From Methylorubrum salsuginis (GTDB lineage Bacteria > Pseudomonadota > Alphaproteobacteria > Rhizobiales > Beijerinckiaceae): a DNA stretch of 64,000 bases. Where the stretch lies: NCBI RefSeq assembly GCF_900114375.1, contig NZ_FOSV01000001.1, positions 364,600 through 428,599 on the forward strand, written 5' to 3'. The notes under the pieces were generated by a model. That model was not told where the DNA came from, did not search any database, and was given only the letters and a program-made list of their open reading frames with translations. Position 1 is the first letter of the stretch. The number at the start of each line of letters is the position of its first letter. This document shows, one piece after another, positions 45,734 through 54,760 of this stretch. The position numbers and the translations under genes were made by a program.

Positions 45734-45975
45734 AGATAAAGGCTCTCATCGCTGTGTGCATCGGCTCCATCATCCCTGTCGGAGCCATGGCCATGGGCAA
45801 TCCCGCATCCATTTTTTGCGAGCAGATGGGGGGACATTCAGTCATAGCGAAGCTGCCGAGCGGCGACGAAATCGGGCTCTGCTATCTTTCGGATAAGAAA
45901 ATCGTTGAAGAATGGACCCTGTTCCGGATGTTTGACGGCAAGAAGCCCGCCGATCGAAACAACCCCTTCAGGTAA
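45730..45975 (+). CDS. DUF333-family small exported protein
   Basis: 81 residues with a signal peptide (KIKALIAVCIGSIIPVGAMA). The core NPASIFCEQMGGHSVIAKLP then GDEIGLCYLSDKKIVEEWTL is the DUF333 pattern (NPA-x3-C-x3-GG, C-x-L, EEW-L). Cys30 and Cys51 can form a disulfide. The start overlaps the stop of the GGDEF reading frame by 4 bp (ATGA), consistent with an originally coupled pair. DUF333 proteins are periplasmic or lipoproteins of unknown role. Confidence 0.82.
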   Translation: MKIKALIAVCIGSIIPVGAMAMGNPASIFCEQMGGHSVIAKLPSGDEIGLCYLSDKKIVEEWTLFRMFDGKKPADRNNPFR

Positions 45976-45983
45976 GCTCTGAA

Positions 45984-46024
45984 GCGCATTCCAGCGAAGC
46001 GAAGGCCGCTTCGTCGGAAGGCGC
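45984..46024. repeat. Palindromic element, family B
   Basis: GCGCATTCC-AG-CGAAGCG-AAGGC-CGCTTCG-TC-GGAAGGCGC, an imperfect hairpin of about 18 bp, 8 bp after the DUF333 stop and just before the convergent PNPOx-like gene. A related hairpin with GCGCAT/ATGCGC ends lies at 60609-60652. Confidence 0.65.
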
Positions 46025-46025
46025 G

Positions 46026-46622
46026 TCAAGGCGCCACCCAACCCCCTTGCCACCCCTCCCCGTCCCGCGAAAACACCGCCCGGCGGTGGCCGCGGCGGTC
46101 GAGATAGAGCAGATCGAGGCGCGTCGCCCGCACCACCACCGCGCAAAAGTTCTCGCGGCCGATGCGGCGCTCCGGGTCCTCGTCCGGCATGGCGTAGGCG
46201 CCGCCTTCTGCCAGCGGCGTGCCGGGGGCGGGGGCGATCCCGTAGCAGACCCGGCTCATCGCCCGCGAGCCGGTCCAGGCGGCCTCCGCCACGGCGTCAT
46301 CCCGGTGGAGGCGGGCCGTGCCCTCGATCCGCACCTGCAGCTTGGCGCCCGCGTCGTAGACGTGGAGGGCCGCGCCCGAGCCGGCCTCGATCGCGCGGGC
46401 CTTGTCGGAGCGGGCGTCGCAGTGGAAGCGCAGGGTGCCGGCCGCCCCGTCGGCCTCGCGCAGCACCACCGTGCGCAGCCGCGGGCGCCCTTGCGGATCG
46501 ACGGTGGCGAGCGCCGGCAGATGGAACGGGCTGCGGCCCGTCTCCGCCCCTTCCGCGAGGCGCCGCCACGCCTCCGCGCGGAAGGCGGCGAGGTCGTCGT
46601 AGAACGGGGGCAGCGGGTCCAA
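46026..46622 (-). CDS. Pyridoxamine 5'-phosphate oxidase-like FMN-binding protein
   Basis: 198 residues, split-barrel flavin fold. PFHLPALATVDPQGRPRLRT (FMN-binding strand start), TVVLREADGAAGTLRFHCDA, RSDKARAIEAG and the C-terminal FCAVVVRATRLDLLYLDRRG, then HRRAVFSRDGEGW, match the Alr4036/PNPOx-like group. The true PdxH C-terminal signature is absent, so it is a flavoprotein of uncertain substrate rather than the vitamin B6 enzyme. It is divergent from the large hybrid kinase (236-bp gap). Confidence 0.82.
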   Translation of the reverse strand: MDPLPPFYDDLAAFRAEAWRRLAEGAETGRSPFHLPALATVDPQGRPRLRTVVLREADGAAGTLRFHCDARSDKARAIEAGSGAALHVYDAGAKLQVRIEGTARLHRDDAVAEAAWTGSRAMSRVCYGIAPAPGTPLAEGGAYAMPDEDPERRIGRENFCAVVVRATRLDLLYLDRRGHRRAVFSRDGEGWQGGWVAP

Positions 46623-46858
46623 GCGGGGCTCCGGGCGAAGGGCGAGCGATGCTGGGCGCTCCGGCGGCGGGGCGCAAGCCGGACTTCACCCTCCCCTTCC
46701 CCCACCGGGGCCGATCTGCCAAGGCAGGGCCGGGGCGGCGAAACAGGCCTACGAGGCAAGGCACGGCGACGCTTCTCGTGCGTTGAAGAACCCGAACGCC
46801 CACCCTCACGTTCACGCCACTCCTCCTTCCGCGTTCCCGCGTCAGGCACACCGGTTCC

Positions 46859-49800
46859 TTGGCTCCCTCCCCCGCCGCCCCCTCGCCTCCCGCCGCCGGC
46901 CCGCGCGCCGAGGCCCCCGGCTTCCTCGCGGGCGGCGGCGCCTGCGGGGCGCTGATGCGCGGGCTCGACTGGGCCGCGACCCCGCTCGGGCGCCCCGAGG
47001 GCTGGCCCGCCCCGCTCAAGACGCTGGTCGGCCTGATGCTGGCCTCGCACCAGCCGATGCTGATCGTCTGGGGCCCCGCCCACACCACCCTCTACAACGA
47101 CGGCTACGCCGCGATGTGCGGCGCCCGCCATCCGCGGGCGATGGGGCGGGCCTTCGAGGCGCTCTGGCACGACATCTGGGACCGGGTGGAGCCGATCCTG
47201 GCCGCGGCCTTCGCGGGCGAGGCGACGCAGATGGACGACATCGCCTTCGTCATGCACCGCAACGGTTACCCGGAGGAGACCCACTTCTCCTTCGGCTACA
47301 CCCCCGTGCGGGCCGAGGACGGCACCGTCGCCGGCATGTTCTGCGCCTGTGCCGAGACCACCGCGGCCGTGAAGTCCGGCCGGCAGACGGCGGCCGAGCG
47401 CGAGCGGCTGCACCGGCTGTTCGAGCAGTCGCCGAGCTTCGTCGCGGTGCTGTCCGGGCCCGACCACGTCTTCGAGTTCGCCAACCCGGCCTATCGCCAG
47501 CTGATCGCCCACCGCGACGTGGTGGGCAAACCCGTGCGCGAGGCCCTGCCGGAGATCGAGGGCCAGGGCTTCTTCGAGCTTCTCGACGAGGTCTTCCGCA
47601 GCGGCCGGGGCTACACCGCCCACACCGCGCCCCTGACGATCCTGCGCGAGCCCGGCGGGGCGCCCGAACAGCGCTATCTCGACTTCGTCTACCAGCCGAT
47701 GCGGGACGCCGCCGGCACCGTCACCGGCGTCTTCGTCGAGGGCTCGGACGTCACCGAGCGGGTGCAGGGCAACGCCGCGCTCGCCGAGAGCGAGACGCGC
47801 TTCCGCGCCATGGCGGACGACGCCCCCGTCATGATGTGGGTCACGGACGCGGCCGGCGCCTGCCTCTATCTCAACCGGCGCTGGTACGAGTTCACGGGCC
47901 AGGAGGAGGCGCAGGCGCTGGGCGCGGGCTGGCTCGACGCCGTCCATCCCGACGACCGCGGCTGGTCCGGCGAGACCTTCCTGGCCGCCAACGCCCGGCG
48001 CGAGGGCTTCCGGCTCGAATACCGCCTGCGCCACGCCGACGGCGGCTACCGCTGGGCGATCGATTCCGCGAGCCCGAGATTCGCCGCCGACGGGACCTAT
48101 CTCGGCTATGTCGGCTCGGTCGTCGACATCCACGAGCGCCGCGCCGCCGAGCAGGCCTTGGCCGAGAGCGAGGAGCGAGTGCGGCTCGCCGCCGAGAACG
48201 CCGAGATCGGCCTGTGGGACGTCGACCCGATCGCCGACACCCTGTTCTGGCCGGCGCGGGTCAAGGCGATGTTCGGCCTCTCGCCCGACGTGCCGGTCTC
48301 CATGGCCGATTTCTACGAAGGTCTCCATCCGGAGGACCGCGCGGCGGCCAGCGCCGCCTTCGCCGCCGCCGCCGACCCGGCCCGGCGCGCCCTCTACGAT
48401 GTCGAGTACCGCACGGTCGGCAAGGAGGACGGGCTGATCCGCTGGATCGCCGCCAAGGGGCGCGGCGTGTTCGAGGGCGACCGTTGCGTGCGCGTGCTCG
48501 GCACCGCGGTCGACATCACCGCCCGCAAGAGCACGGAGGCCCGCCTCGTCGAGACCACGCGCCGGCTCGACGCCGTGCTCGACAACGCGACCCAGGCCGT
48601 CTTCATGATGGATGCGCAGCAGCACTGCGCCTACATGAACCGCGCCGCCGAGCGGCTGACCGGCTATGCCCTGGAGGAGACGCAGGGGCGGCCCCTCCAC
48701 GACGTCGTCCACCACACCCGGCCCGACGGCAGCCCCTACCCGCTGCACGAATGCCCGATCGATCAGGCGTTTCCCGAGAACAATCAGGAGCAGGGCCAGG
48801 AGATCTTCGTCCACCGCGACGGCTCGTTCTACCCCGTCGCCTTCACGGCGAGCCCGATCCGCGACGAGACCGGCAAGCCCGTCGGCACCGTGATCGAGGC
48901 GCGCAACATCGAGGCGGAGCTGCGCGCGAAGGCGCAGCTGGAGGCCTTCAACGCCAGCCTCGAACAGCAGGTCGCCGAGCGCACCGCCGAGCTGATGCGG
49001 GCCGAGGAGGCGTTGCGCCAGTCGCAGAAGATGGAAGCCGTCGGCCAGCTCACCGGCGGGCTGGCGCACGACTTCAACAACCTGCTCACCGGCATCACCG
49101 GCTCGCTCGAATTGCTGCAGACCCGCCTCGCGCAAGGCCGGCTCGGCGAGATCGACCGCTACGTCAACGCCGCGCAGGGGGCGGCCAAGCGCGCCGCCGC
49201 GCTGACCCACCGGCTGCTCGCCTTCTCCCGCCGCCAGACGCTCGACCCCAAGCCCACCGACGTGAACCGTCTGGTCTCCGGCATGGAGGAGCTGATCCGC
49301 CGCACCATCGGCCCGGCGATCACCCTGGAGGTGGTCACCGCCGGCGGCCTGTGGTCGGCGCTGGTCGATCCGGGCCAGCTCGAGAACGCGCTGCTCAACC
49401 TCTGCATCAACGCCCGCGACGCGATGCCGGAGGGCGGGCGCATCACCATCGAGACCGCCAACAAGTGGCTCGACGCCCACGGCGCCCGCGAACGCGACCT
49501 CGATCCCGGCCAGTACCTCTCGCTCTGCGTCACCGACACCGGCACCGGCATGAGCCCGGACGTGATCGCGAAGGCCTTCGATCCGTTCTTCACCACCAAG
49601 CCGCTCGGCCAGGGCACGGGCCTCGGCCTCTCGATGACCTACGGCTTCGTGCGCCAGTCCGGCGGGCAGGTGCGGATCTATTCGGAGGTCGGCCAGGGCA
49701 CGACCATGTGCCTCTACCTGCCCCGCCATTACGGACCGGCGGAGGACGAGGGCCTGCCGGAACGGGCCGCGGCGCCCCGCGCCGAGCAGGGCGAGACCGT

Positions 49801-50158
49801 GCTGGTCGTCGACGACGAGCCGACGGTACGGATGCTGGTGACGGAAGTGCTGGAAGACCTCGGCTACACCGCCATCGAGGCCGCTGACGGCCCCGCCGGC
49901 CTGAAGGTGCTGCAATCGGACGTGCGGATCGACCTGCTGGTGACCGATGTGGGGCTCCCCGGCGGCATGAACGGCCGCCAGGTCGCCGATGCCGGGCGCC
50001 TGCTGCGGCCGGGCCTGCGGGTGCTGTTCATCACCGGCTACGCCGAGAACGCGGTGGTCGGCAACGGCCATCTCGAGCCCGGCATGGCGGTCATCACCAA
50101 GCCGTTCGTGATGGACACGCTGGCGAGCCGCATCAAGGAGATGATCGACGCCCGCTGA
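46859..50158 (+). CDS. Hybrid sensor histidine kinase with multiple PAS domains and a receiver
   Basis: 1,099 residues, soluble (no TM helix). An N-terminal PAS/GAF-like region to about 170 is followed by PAS domains starting near residues 187, 314, 441 and 570, a linker coiled coil, HisKA with [20 protein letters not shown] (phospho-His near 735), a HATPase domain with [30 protein letters not shown] and [14 protein letters not shown], and a C-terminal receiver ([14 protein letters not shown] near 980; phospho-Asp in VTDVGLPG near 1029). TTG at 46859 is the start. The HDFNN kinase type is shared with the one at 61635-62876. The ligand is unknown; four PAS domains hint at redox, oxygen or light input. 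Confidence 0.94.
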   Translation: MAPSPAAPSPPAAGPRAEAPGFLAGGGACGALMRGLDWAATPLGRPEGWPAPLKTLVGLMLASHQPMLIVWGPAHTTLYNDGYAAMCGARHPRAMGRAFEALWHDIWDRVEPILAAAFAGEATQMDDIAFVMHRNGYPEETHFSFGYTPVRAEDGTVAGMFCACAETTAAVKSGRQTAAERERLHRLFEQSPSFVAVLSGPDHVFEFANPAYRQLIAHRDVVGKPVREALPEIEGQGFFELLDEVFRSGRGYTAHTAPLTILREPGGAPEQRYLDFVYQPMRDAAGTVTGVFVEGSDVTERVQGNAALAESETRFRAMADDAPVMMWVTDAAGACLYLNRRWYEFTGQEEAQALGAGWLDAVHPDDRGWSGETFLAANARREGFRLEYRLRHADGGYRWAIDSASPRFAADGTYLGYVGSVVDIHERRAAEQALAESEERVRLAAENAEIGLWDVDPIADTLFWPARVKAMFGLSPDVPVSMADFYEGLHPEDRAAASAAFAAAADPARRALYDVEYRTVGKEDGLIRWIAAKGRGVFEGDRCVRVLGTAVDITARKSTEARLVETTRRLDAVLDNATQAVFMMDAQQHCAYMNRAAERLTGYALEETQGRPLHDVVHHTRPDGSPYPLHECPIDQAFPENNQEQGQEIFVHRDGSFYPVAFTASPIRDETGKPVGTVIEARNIEAELRAKAQLEAFNASLEQQVAERTAELMRAEEALRQSQKMEAVGQLTGGLAHDFNNLLTGITGSLELLQTRLAQGRLGEIDRYVNAAQGAAKRAAALTHRLLAFSRRQTLDPKPTDVNRLVSGMEELIRRTIGPAITLEVVTAGGLWSALVDPGQLENALLNLCINARDAMPEGGRITIETANKWLDAHGARERDLDPGQYLSLCVTDTGTGMSPDVIAKAFDPFFTTKPLGQGTGLGLSMTYGFVRQSGGQVRIYSEVGQGTTMCLYLPRHYGPAEDEGLPERAAAPRAEQGETVLVVDDEPTVRMLVTEVLEDLGYTAIEAADGPAGLKVLQSDVRIDLLVTDVGLPGGMNGRQVADAGRLLRPGLRVLFITGYAENAVVGNGHLEPGMAVITKPFVMDTLASRIKEMIDAR

Positions 50159-51056
50159 TTCTTTTGGGATTCTTTTGAGGGTGATCCGGATGCGTCGGCC
50201 GCCTCGGCGATCATCCGATCCCGGAAATCCTGCGCCCACGCCGAATCCCCGGCGCCTTTCCGGCGTCGGGTGGGGCCGCCCATGGCCCGTCCGAAGGGGT
50301 GACGCGGGATGCCGGGAAACCCCGGCAGACCAAGCGCTTGTGTCTCAAAAGATCCGGTTGCCCGGCATCCCGCGGACCGGTTCGCTGTCGCGTCCCGAGC
50401 CGATTTTTCCTCGCGGTGTCGTCGGCTTGGCCCAGCGGGCGGATAGGCATTCGGGTCTCTGACGCGAGCCCCGGGTTACCGCAATCGCACCTGCCGCGAA
50501 CGGGCGCCCCGTCGTGAGCGCCGCCGCCCTTCACGCGTCCGAACCCAGACCGGGGTCGCGCGCCGGGCATTTCCTCCCGAACCGCGCTCTCGCGCCTGAA
50601 CGCGCCCCGCTCCGAGTCCGGCGTGTCGCCGAACCCGCCGCCCGGAGCGAGGAGACCGAATCCCCACCGCAGGCACCGCCCCCACCCCCCGACTTGAACC
50701 CCCCGGTCGGTCACCGAGGTGCTCCCCCGTGCGGGTGGTGGGTGATGGGAGAGTTGGCACAGGATAGGAATTTTGTCAAGAAATCGGCGGCGCGTGCTTC
50801 AAAATTTCGCCAAGCATTGATGAAATTTGCTTATACTGCTGCACTGATATAGTGTGTTTTGGATAACTAAGGAAACAATCGGGCGTCTTAAATATTTTTG
50901 CATCAAAAATCATGATATGGATTGTATTACTGTGGCCAATAATCTACCGACTTGCGAGTCTGGGCAAGCTTGGGGCACTATAGAAAGCCATTGCGCTTCG
51001 AGGGAAACGCAGGCATCTTATCAACTAGCGGTAGTTTTCCATTCATCGAGGTATGC
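50159..51056. other. 898-bp gene-poor region at the left edge of the AT-rich island
   Basis: The first part, to about 50755, is GC-rich without a convincing gene; it holds a perfect 14-bp inverted repeat (50303-50316 and 50361-50374). From about 50760 the sequence turns abruptly AT-rich and continues so to about 53180. Short frames such as 50514-50852 lack ribosome sites and family resemblance. The AT-rich tail near 50800-51050 presumably holds the promoter for the GHKL-nuclease gene. Confidence 0.5.
50303..50374. repeat. Perfect 14-bp inverted repeat with 44-bp spacer
   Basis: CGCGGGATGCCGGG (50303-50316) and CCCGGCATCCCGCG (50361-50374) are exact complements. The spacer contains CCCCGGCAGACC. 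It lies between the hybrid kinase stop and the AT-rich island. It could be a terminator or a recombination-related sequence. Confidence 0.65.
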
Positions 51057-53087
51057 GTGAGGCACAAATCAATCGACCTTGCGTCCGAAGTAAAGCGAGC
51101 TGTATTGCCTGACGGCTTGCAAGGGTTTCTTTTTCCTCTCTATGAGGCAGTATCAAATTCAATTCACTCATTAGAAGAGCGTTGGGGGGAAAGTGTCGAG
51201 GAGCAAGGTCGCATAGAAATAGAGTTTGATAGTGATGCTTCGTCTGTTTTAATCGCGGACAACGGGGTTGGGTTTGACGAAAAGAACCTCGGAGCATTTC
51301 TGACTCCTCTTACTGGCAACAAATATGAGCGTGGCGGCAAGGGATTTGGGAGATTTATCGCATTTAAGGTATTCAAAGAAGTGCTGTATTCTTGCAGGCA
51401 GATTAGCTCAGACGGTGTCTCGTCCGCTGGTTCATATAAGTATGAGCCATTCGCGGATGATGATAATCTTATCGAGATATCATCGGACGAAGGAGTCGGT
51501 GCACATCGTTTTGACGCTGGACTGACCGCAGTGATGCGTGAACCGCATGTAGAAGCAAAGTGCCTGTTTGATTTCGGAAGCGAGGTTTATTTAGAAAAGG
51601 ACGCTAGAGAAATTATATCGGCATCTCTTGTTGACCATTTTCTGGTTGAGTTTGTTCAAAAGAAGGTCCCAAAGAATTTTTTTGTAATAATTCAAGGAAT
51701 GCGCATTAATGTTCATGAGTATTTTTTCAGATCGCTGTTTGTAGCGGGATCTAAAACTGAATTTATAGAGGTGGGCGGGATATGCAGAGAATTTAAATTT
51801 GATTATTTTCAGGTGGGTGATTTAAAGATGAAAAAACACCGCCTTTATTTTTATTCAAATAATAGAGCTGCTAGCGATTTGGAGAACATATCCTCAGGCC
51901 TAAATGATAAGTCTTTTTCGAAGTTGCGCGATGATGGTATGTGGCGATATTTTTATCTTGTGGCGGTTTCGAGCGAGTTCTTTGTAGCTTCTCAATCTCG
52001 CGATCGAATTGTAAATTTGCACACAAAAATTGAAGGCGATAATAAAAAGAAATCCATCAGAGACCAATTGGTTGGCCTCGCGAAGGGGCATATTTTAGAA
52101 TTAGAAAGCACATATACATTAGAACGAAAGGCTAAAATGACCGCAGAGGTGGAGCATCTTGTAGCTATTGACCCTCTTTTGCGTCGTGGACTAGGCAATA
52201 AATCTGCTGCCGAGTTTGTGGAAGGGCGGTCGATTACTGAAACTCGCGAACAATTAGCACAGGATTTGTTCGTTGAAAGATTTCGTCAGAAATTTGATTT
52301 TACAAAAATATCTCAAAACGCCAGCGTCGAGCAGCTTGTACAAATTGTAAAGACGCAGATTCCGGAAGACGCAAAAGAGGCTTTGGCCGTTTATGTTGCG
52401 TATAGAAATCACGTTATTCGCATATTTAGGGAATTGCTAAATAAAAATGAGGACGGATTAGCGACTGAAGATAAGGTGCATCAGCTCATCTATCCACGGT
52501 ATAAGGATAGCGAGGAGATAGATTATAGCTCTCACAATCTTTGGCTTCTTGATGACGATCTTGCTTATGCGCAATATATTTCCAGTGACCGAACTCTGGA
52601 GGGAAAGCGTAGAGGCAAGGGGCAGTTTGCGCACGATATTCTTATAAATAATGAAAGGGAGTTAATGATAGTGGAAATGAAGCGGCCGCAAAAGGCTGGA
52701 TATTCTGTAGCTGACGAGAGCTCCACAGATGATCCCGTTGGACAGTTAAAAAGTCAAATTTCTGAAATCAGACGGAAAGGTGTTATCAAAACATCAGGTG
52801 CGAGGGATATAACTATAGCGCCTGATACGATGGTAAGAGGCTATGTTCTGGCTGATTGGAATGATAGCTTGCAAAGTTATTTAGAGTTGGAAGATTTCAT
52901 TATCACAAATTATGGCGGCCGAATGGCCTATCGATATTACAAGACATTGAACTATATGATAGAAGTCATAGCATTTGATCGACTTATTGATCGGGCGGAC
53001 AACCGTAACGAAGCTTTTGTTCAGATTTTGGAGGGAAATTCAAAATTTGACTTAAAGCCTAAAAGCGTGTTTGAAACACCAAAGTAA
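51057..53087 (+). CDS. GHKL ATPase fused to a putative PD-(D/E)XK nuclease; candidate defence gene
   Basis: 676 residues from a GTG at 51057, 8 bp after GAGG. The first 100 residues form a Bergerat ATP site: PLYEAVSNSIHS (Glu30, Asn34), IADNGVGF (Asp68-x-Gly70-x-Gly72) and GGKGFGRF (Gly94-Lys-Gly-Phe-Gly98), as in Hsp90, MutL and gyrase B. A middle domain of about 350 residues is not recognised. Near the C-terminus AHDILINNERELMIVEMKRP gives Asp527-x12-Glu540-x-Lys542, the core of restriction-like nucleases, followed by VGQLKSQI. Codon use is strongly AT-rich, and no other gene shares the island. Such ATPase-nuclease fusions are common in phage-defence islands; function here is inferred. Gene name unknown. 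Confidence 0.8.
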   Translation: MRHKSIDLASEVKRAVLPDGLQGFLFPLYEAVSNSIHSLEERWGESVEEQGRIEIEFDSDASSVLIADNGVGFDEKNLGAFLTPLTGNKYERGGKGFGRFIAFKVFKEVLYSCRQISSDGVSSAGSYKYEPFADDDNLIEISSDEGVGAHRFDAGLTAVMREPHVEAKCLFDFGSEVYLEKDAREIISASLVDHFLVEFVQKKVPKNFFVIIQGMRINVHEYFFRSLFVAGSKTEFIEVGGICREFKFDYFQVGDLKMKKHRLYFYSNNRAASDLENISSGLNDKSFSKLRDDGMWRYFYLVAVSSEFFVASQSRDRIVNLHTKIEGDNKKKSIRDQLVGLAKGHILELESTYTLERKAKMTAEVEHLVAIDPLLRRGLGNKSAAEFVEGRSITETREQLAQDLFVERFRQKFDFTKISQNASVEQLVQIVKTQIPEDAKEALAVYVAYRNHVIRIFRELLNKNEDGLATEDKVHQLIYPRYKDSEEIDYSSHNLWLLDDDLAYAQYISSDRTLEGKRRGKGQFAHDILINNERELMIVEMKRPQKAGYSVADESSTDDPVGQLKSQISEIRRKGVIKTSGARDITIAPDTMVRGYVLADWNDSLQSYLELEDFIITNYGGRMAYRYYKTLNYMIEVIAFDRLIDRADNRNEAFVQILEGNSKFDLKPKSVFETPK

Positions 53088-53186
53088 ATTATAATTATGA
53101 TATGTCAATGCGAATATATGCTTGTAATTTTCGCTTCATTGTAATATAAATTTTGAATGTAACCTGCGCATCAATAAATTCAACCC

Positions 53187-53660
53187 TCATCTTGCTTGCT
53201 GCCCTCTCGACCCCGCCGCAATTCGCACCCCCCGCCCCGCCAACAAAATTTCCACCAAAAACGCCAGAATCGCCCCGATCGTGCACCCCAACGCCAGCCC
53301 GAAACACACGAACAGCACCGAGGCCGCCGGGCCCTCGCGCAGCGCCCCCACGAACAGGGTCAGCACCGCGAGCCCGGTCAGCACGCCGCCGAGGCTCGCC
53401 AGCACCACGGCGAGGTCGAGGAGCAGCGAGCGGCGGCGGAGATAGGCGAGGCGGCGGGTCAGCGCCGCGGCCTCGTCGGGGCCGGCGCCGATCAGGTCGG
53501 CGCGCAGCTTGTCGACCTTGTCGGCCACGCGCCCGAGCCGGGTCGAGAACACGTTGAGGAGAGTGGCGAGGCCCGAGAGCAGGAAGGCGGGGGCGAGGGC
53601 CACTTGGATGATGTGGGCGATGGAATCGGGGTCGCCCGCCCCGGAGAGGGTCGGGAACAT
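53187..53660 (-). CDS. DUF2721 membrane protein
   Basis: 157 residues from an ATG at 53658-53660. SIAHIIQVALAPAFLLSGLA, then LLNVFSTRLGRVADKVDKLR is the DUF2721 signature (helix, then the RLGRV-D-R turn), followed by two more helices in the C-terminal half (about 85-110 and 118-142). It is an inner-membrane protein of unknown function. It is the last gene of a four-gene leftward run with LABN, GT2 and GT39 genes; the start is 5 bp from the LABN stop. The first gene beyond it is the AT-rich island. Confidence 0.86.
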   Translation of the reverse strand: MFPTLSGAGDPDSIAHIIQVALAPAFLLSGLATLLNVFSTRLGRVADKVDKLRADLIGAGPDEAAALTRRLAYLRRRSLLLDLAVVLASLGGVLTGLAVLTLFVGALREGPAASVLFVCFGLALGCTIGAILAFLVEILLAGRGVRIAAGSRGQQAR

Positions 53661-53665
53661 GCCGC

Positions 53666-54013
53666 TCAGGCCTCGGCCCCGATCCTGGCGGCTTTGGCGC
53701 GTCGTCGCTCGCGAAAGATCAGGACGAGGTTGCGCACGTAGATCACCGTCGAGAGGCCCTGGCCGATGATGATGACGGGCTCGCGCCGGACGAAGCCGTA
53801 GACCAGCGTCATGATCCCGCCGACGATCGACAGGAACCAGAACGAGAGCGGCATCACGCTCTTGCCCGCCCGCTCGCTCGCCCACCATTGCAGGATGAAG
53901 CGCGAGCCGAACACGAGCTGCGCGCCGACGCCGAACACCAGCCAGAAATCGAAGCGGGTGACGAACACGTCGTAGAAATAGGCCGGGAGATCCTCGGCGA
54001 GCTGGATCAGCAT
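53666..54013 (-). CDS. Lipid-A-disaccharide synthase N-terminal domain (LABN) membrane protein
   Basis: 115 residues, three helices. FDFWLVFGVGAQLVFGSRFI, LQWWASERAGKSVMPLSFWF and LSIVGGIMTLVYGFVRREPV define the LABN fold, found fused to some LpxB proteins and as a small stand-alone partner of polyprenyl-phosphate sugar transferases. Here it lies between a GT2 and DUF2721 gene with 3 bp to the GT2 stop. A role beside the GT2 in making or flipping a lipid-linked sugar is likely, by analogy with RgtF of Rhizobium as I remember it. Confidence 0.88.
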   Translation of the reverse strand: MLIQLAEDLPAYFYDVFVTRFDFWLVFGVGAQLVFGSRFILQWWASERAGKSVMPLSFWFLSIVGGIMTLVYGFVRREPVIIIGQGLSTVIYVRNLVLIFRERRRAKAARIGAEA

Positions 54014-54016
54014 GGC

Positions 54017-54760
54017 TCAGCCTCCGTGCGCGTCTTCCGTCGCCAACGGGGCCGGGCGCCGCCGCCGGATCAGCCACCACACGCCGGCCATGTCGAGCAG
54101 GCCGACCCAGAGCCGGTCGAACATCCCGTATTTCGAGCGGCCGGTGAAGCGCGGCCGGTCGATCACGTCGCGGTGGACGACGCCAAACCCCTCGCGGGTG
54201 ACGAGCGCCGGCATGAAGCGGTGCAGCGCATCGAAATACGGCAGGCTGAGATAGACCTCCCGGCGAAACAGCTTGAGGCCGCAGCCGGTGTCGCGGGTGG
54301 CGTCCTTCAGGATCTTTCCGCGCACGCCGTTGGCGACCTTGGACTGGAACCGCTTCCAGCGCCCCTTGCGGCCGACGCGCTGCCCCTGGGCGAGGCCGAC
54401 GCGGTCGCCGCCCTCCATGAGGGCGCCGTACAGCGCCGGGATGAAGGCCGGATCGTTCTGGCCGTCGCCGTCGAGCGTCGCGATCACGGGCGCGCGGGCG
54501 CGCAGCACGCCGCTGCGCACCGCCGCGCTCTGGCCGCCGCTGCGGTCGTGGCGGACGATGCGCAGCCAGGGATGGGTCTGCTGCGCCAGCACCAGGGCGG
54601 CCTGCGTCCCGTCGGTCGAGCCGTCATCGACGTAGAGAACCTCGAACGGGCTCAAATCGGCGCAGGCCTTGCCGATCTCGGCGACCAGCGTCGCGATGTT
54701 GCCGGCCTCGTTCTTCACCGGCACGACGACCGAGAGGCGGAGGGGGGTGGATTCGCTCAT
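54017..54760 (-). CDS. GT2-family polyprenyl-phosphate glycosyltransferase (DPM1/ArnC-like)
   Basis: 247 residues. LRLSVVVPVKNEAGNIATLV, FEVLYVDDGSTDGTQAALV and the ATLDGDGQNDPAFIPALY DxD-like segment are the catalytic hallmarks of dolichol-phosphate mannose synthase-type GT2 enzymes. It ends with a single C-terminal helix near 222-240 (LWVGLLDMAGVWWLI) in place of the two of ArnC. It should transfer a sugar from a nucleotide donor to undecaprenyl phosphate on the cytosolic face. Its start overlaps the GT39 stop by 4 bp (ATGA). Confidence 0.92.
   Translation of the reverse strand: MSESTPLRLSVVVPVKNEAGNIATLVAEIGKACADLSPFEVLYVDDGSTDGTQAALVLAQQTHPWLRIVRHDRSGGQSAAVRSGVLRARAPVIATLDGDGQNDPAFIPALYGALMEGGDRVGLAQGQRVGRKGRWKRFQSKVANGVRGKILKDATRDTGCGLKLFRREVYLSLPYFDALHRFMPALVTREGFGVVHRDVIDRPRFTGRSKYGMFDRLWVGLLDMAGVWWLIRRRRPAPLATEDAHGG

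Noticed and set aside
50211..50714. A leftward 167-residue frame after the hybrid kinase
   Set aside because: Composition and codon pattern are those of non-coding GC-rich DNA, and an exact inverted repeat lies inside it.
50690..50760. A tRNA-like T-arm read on the minus strand (GGGGTTCAAGTC)
   Set aside because: The flanking bases do not pair as a T-stem, and no acceptor stem or anticodon arm can be folded around it.
53187..54080. A longer DUF2721 protein starting at 54080
   Set aside because: The first 140 residues are a shadow of the LABN gene; the DUF2721 fold starts at the ATG at 53660.
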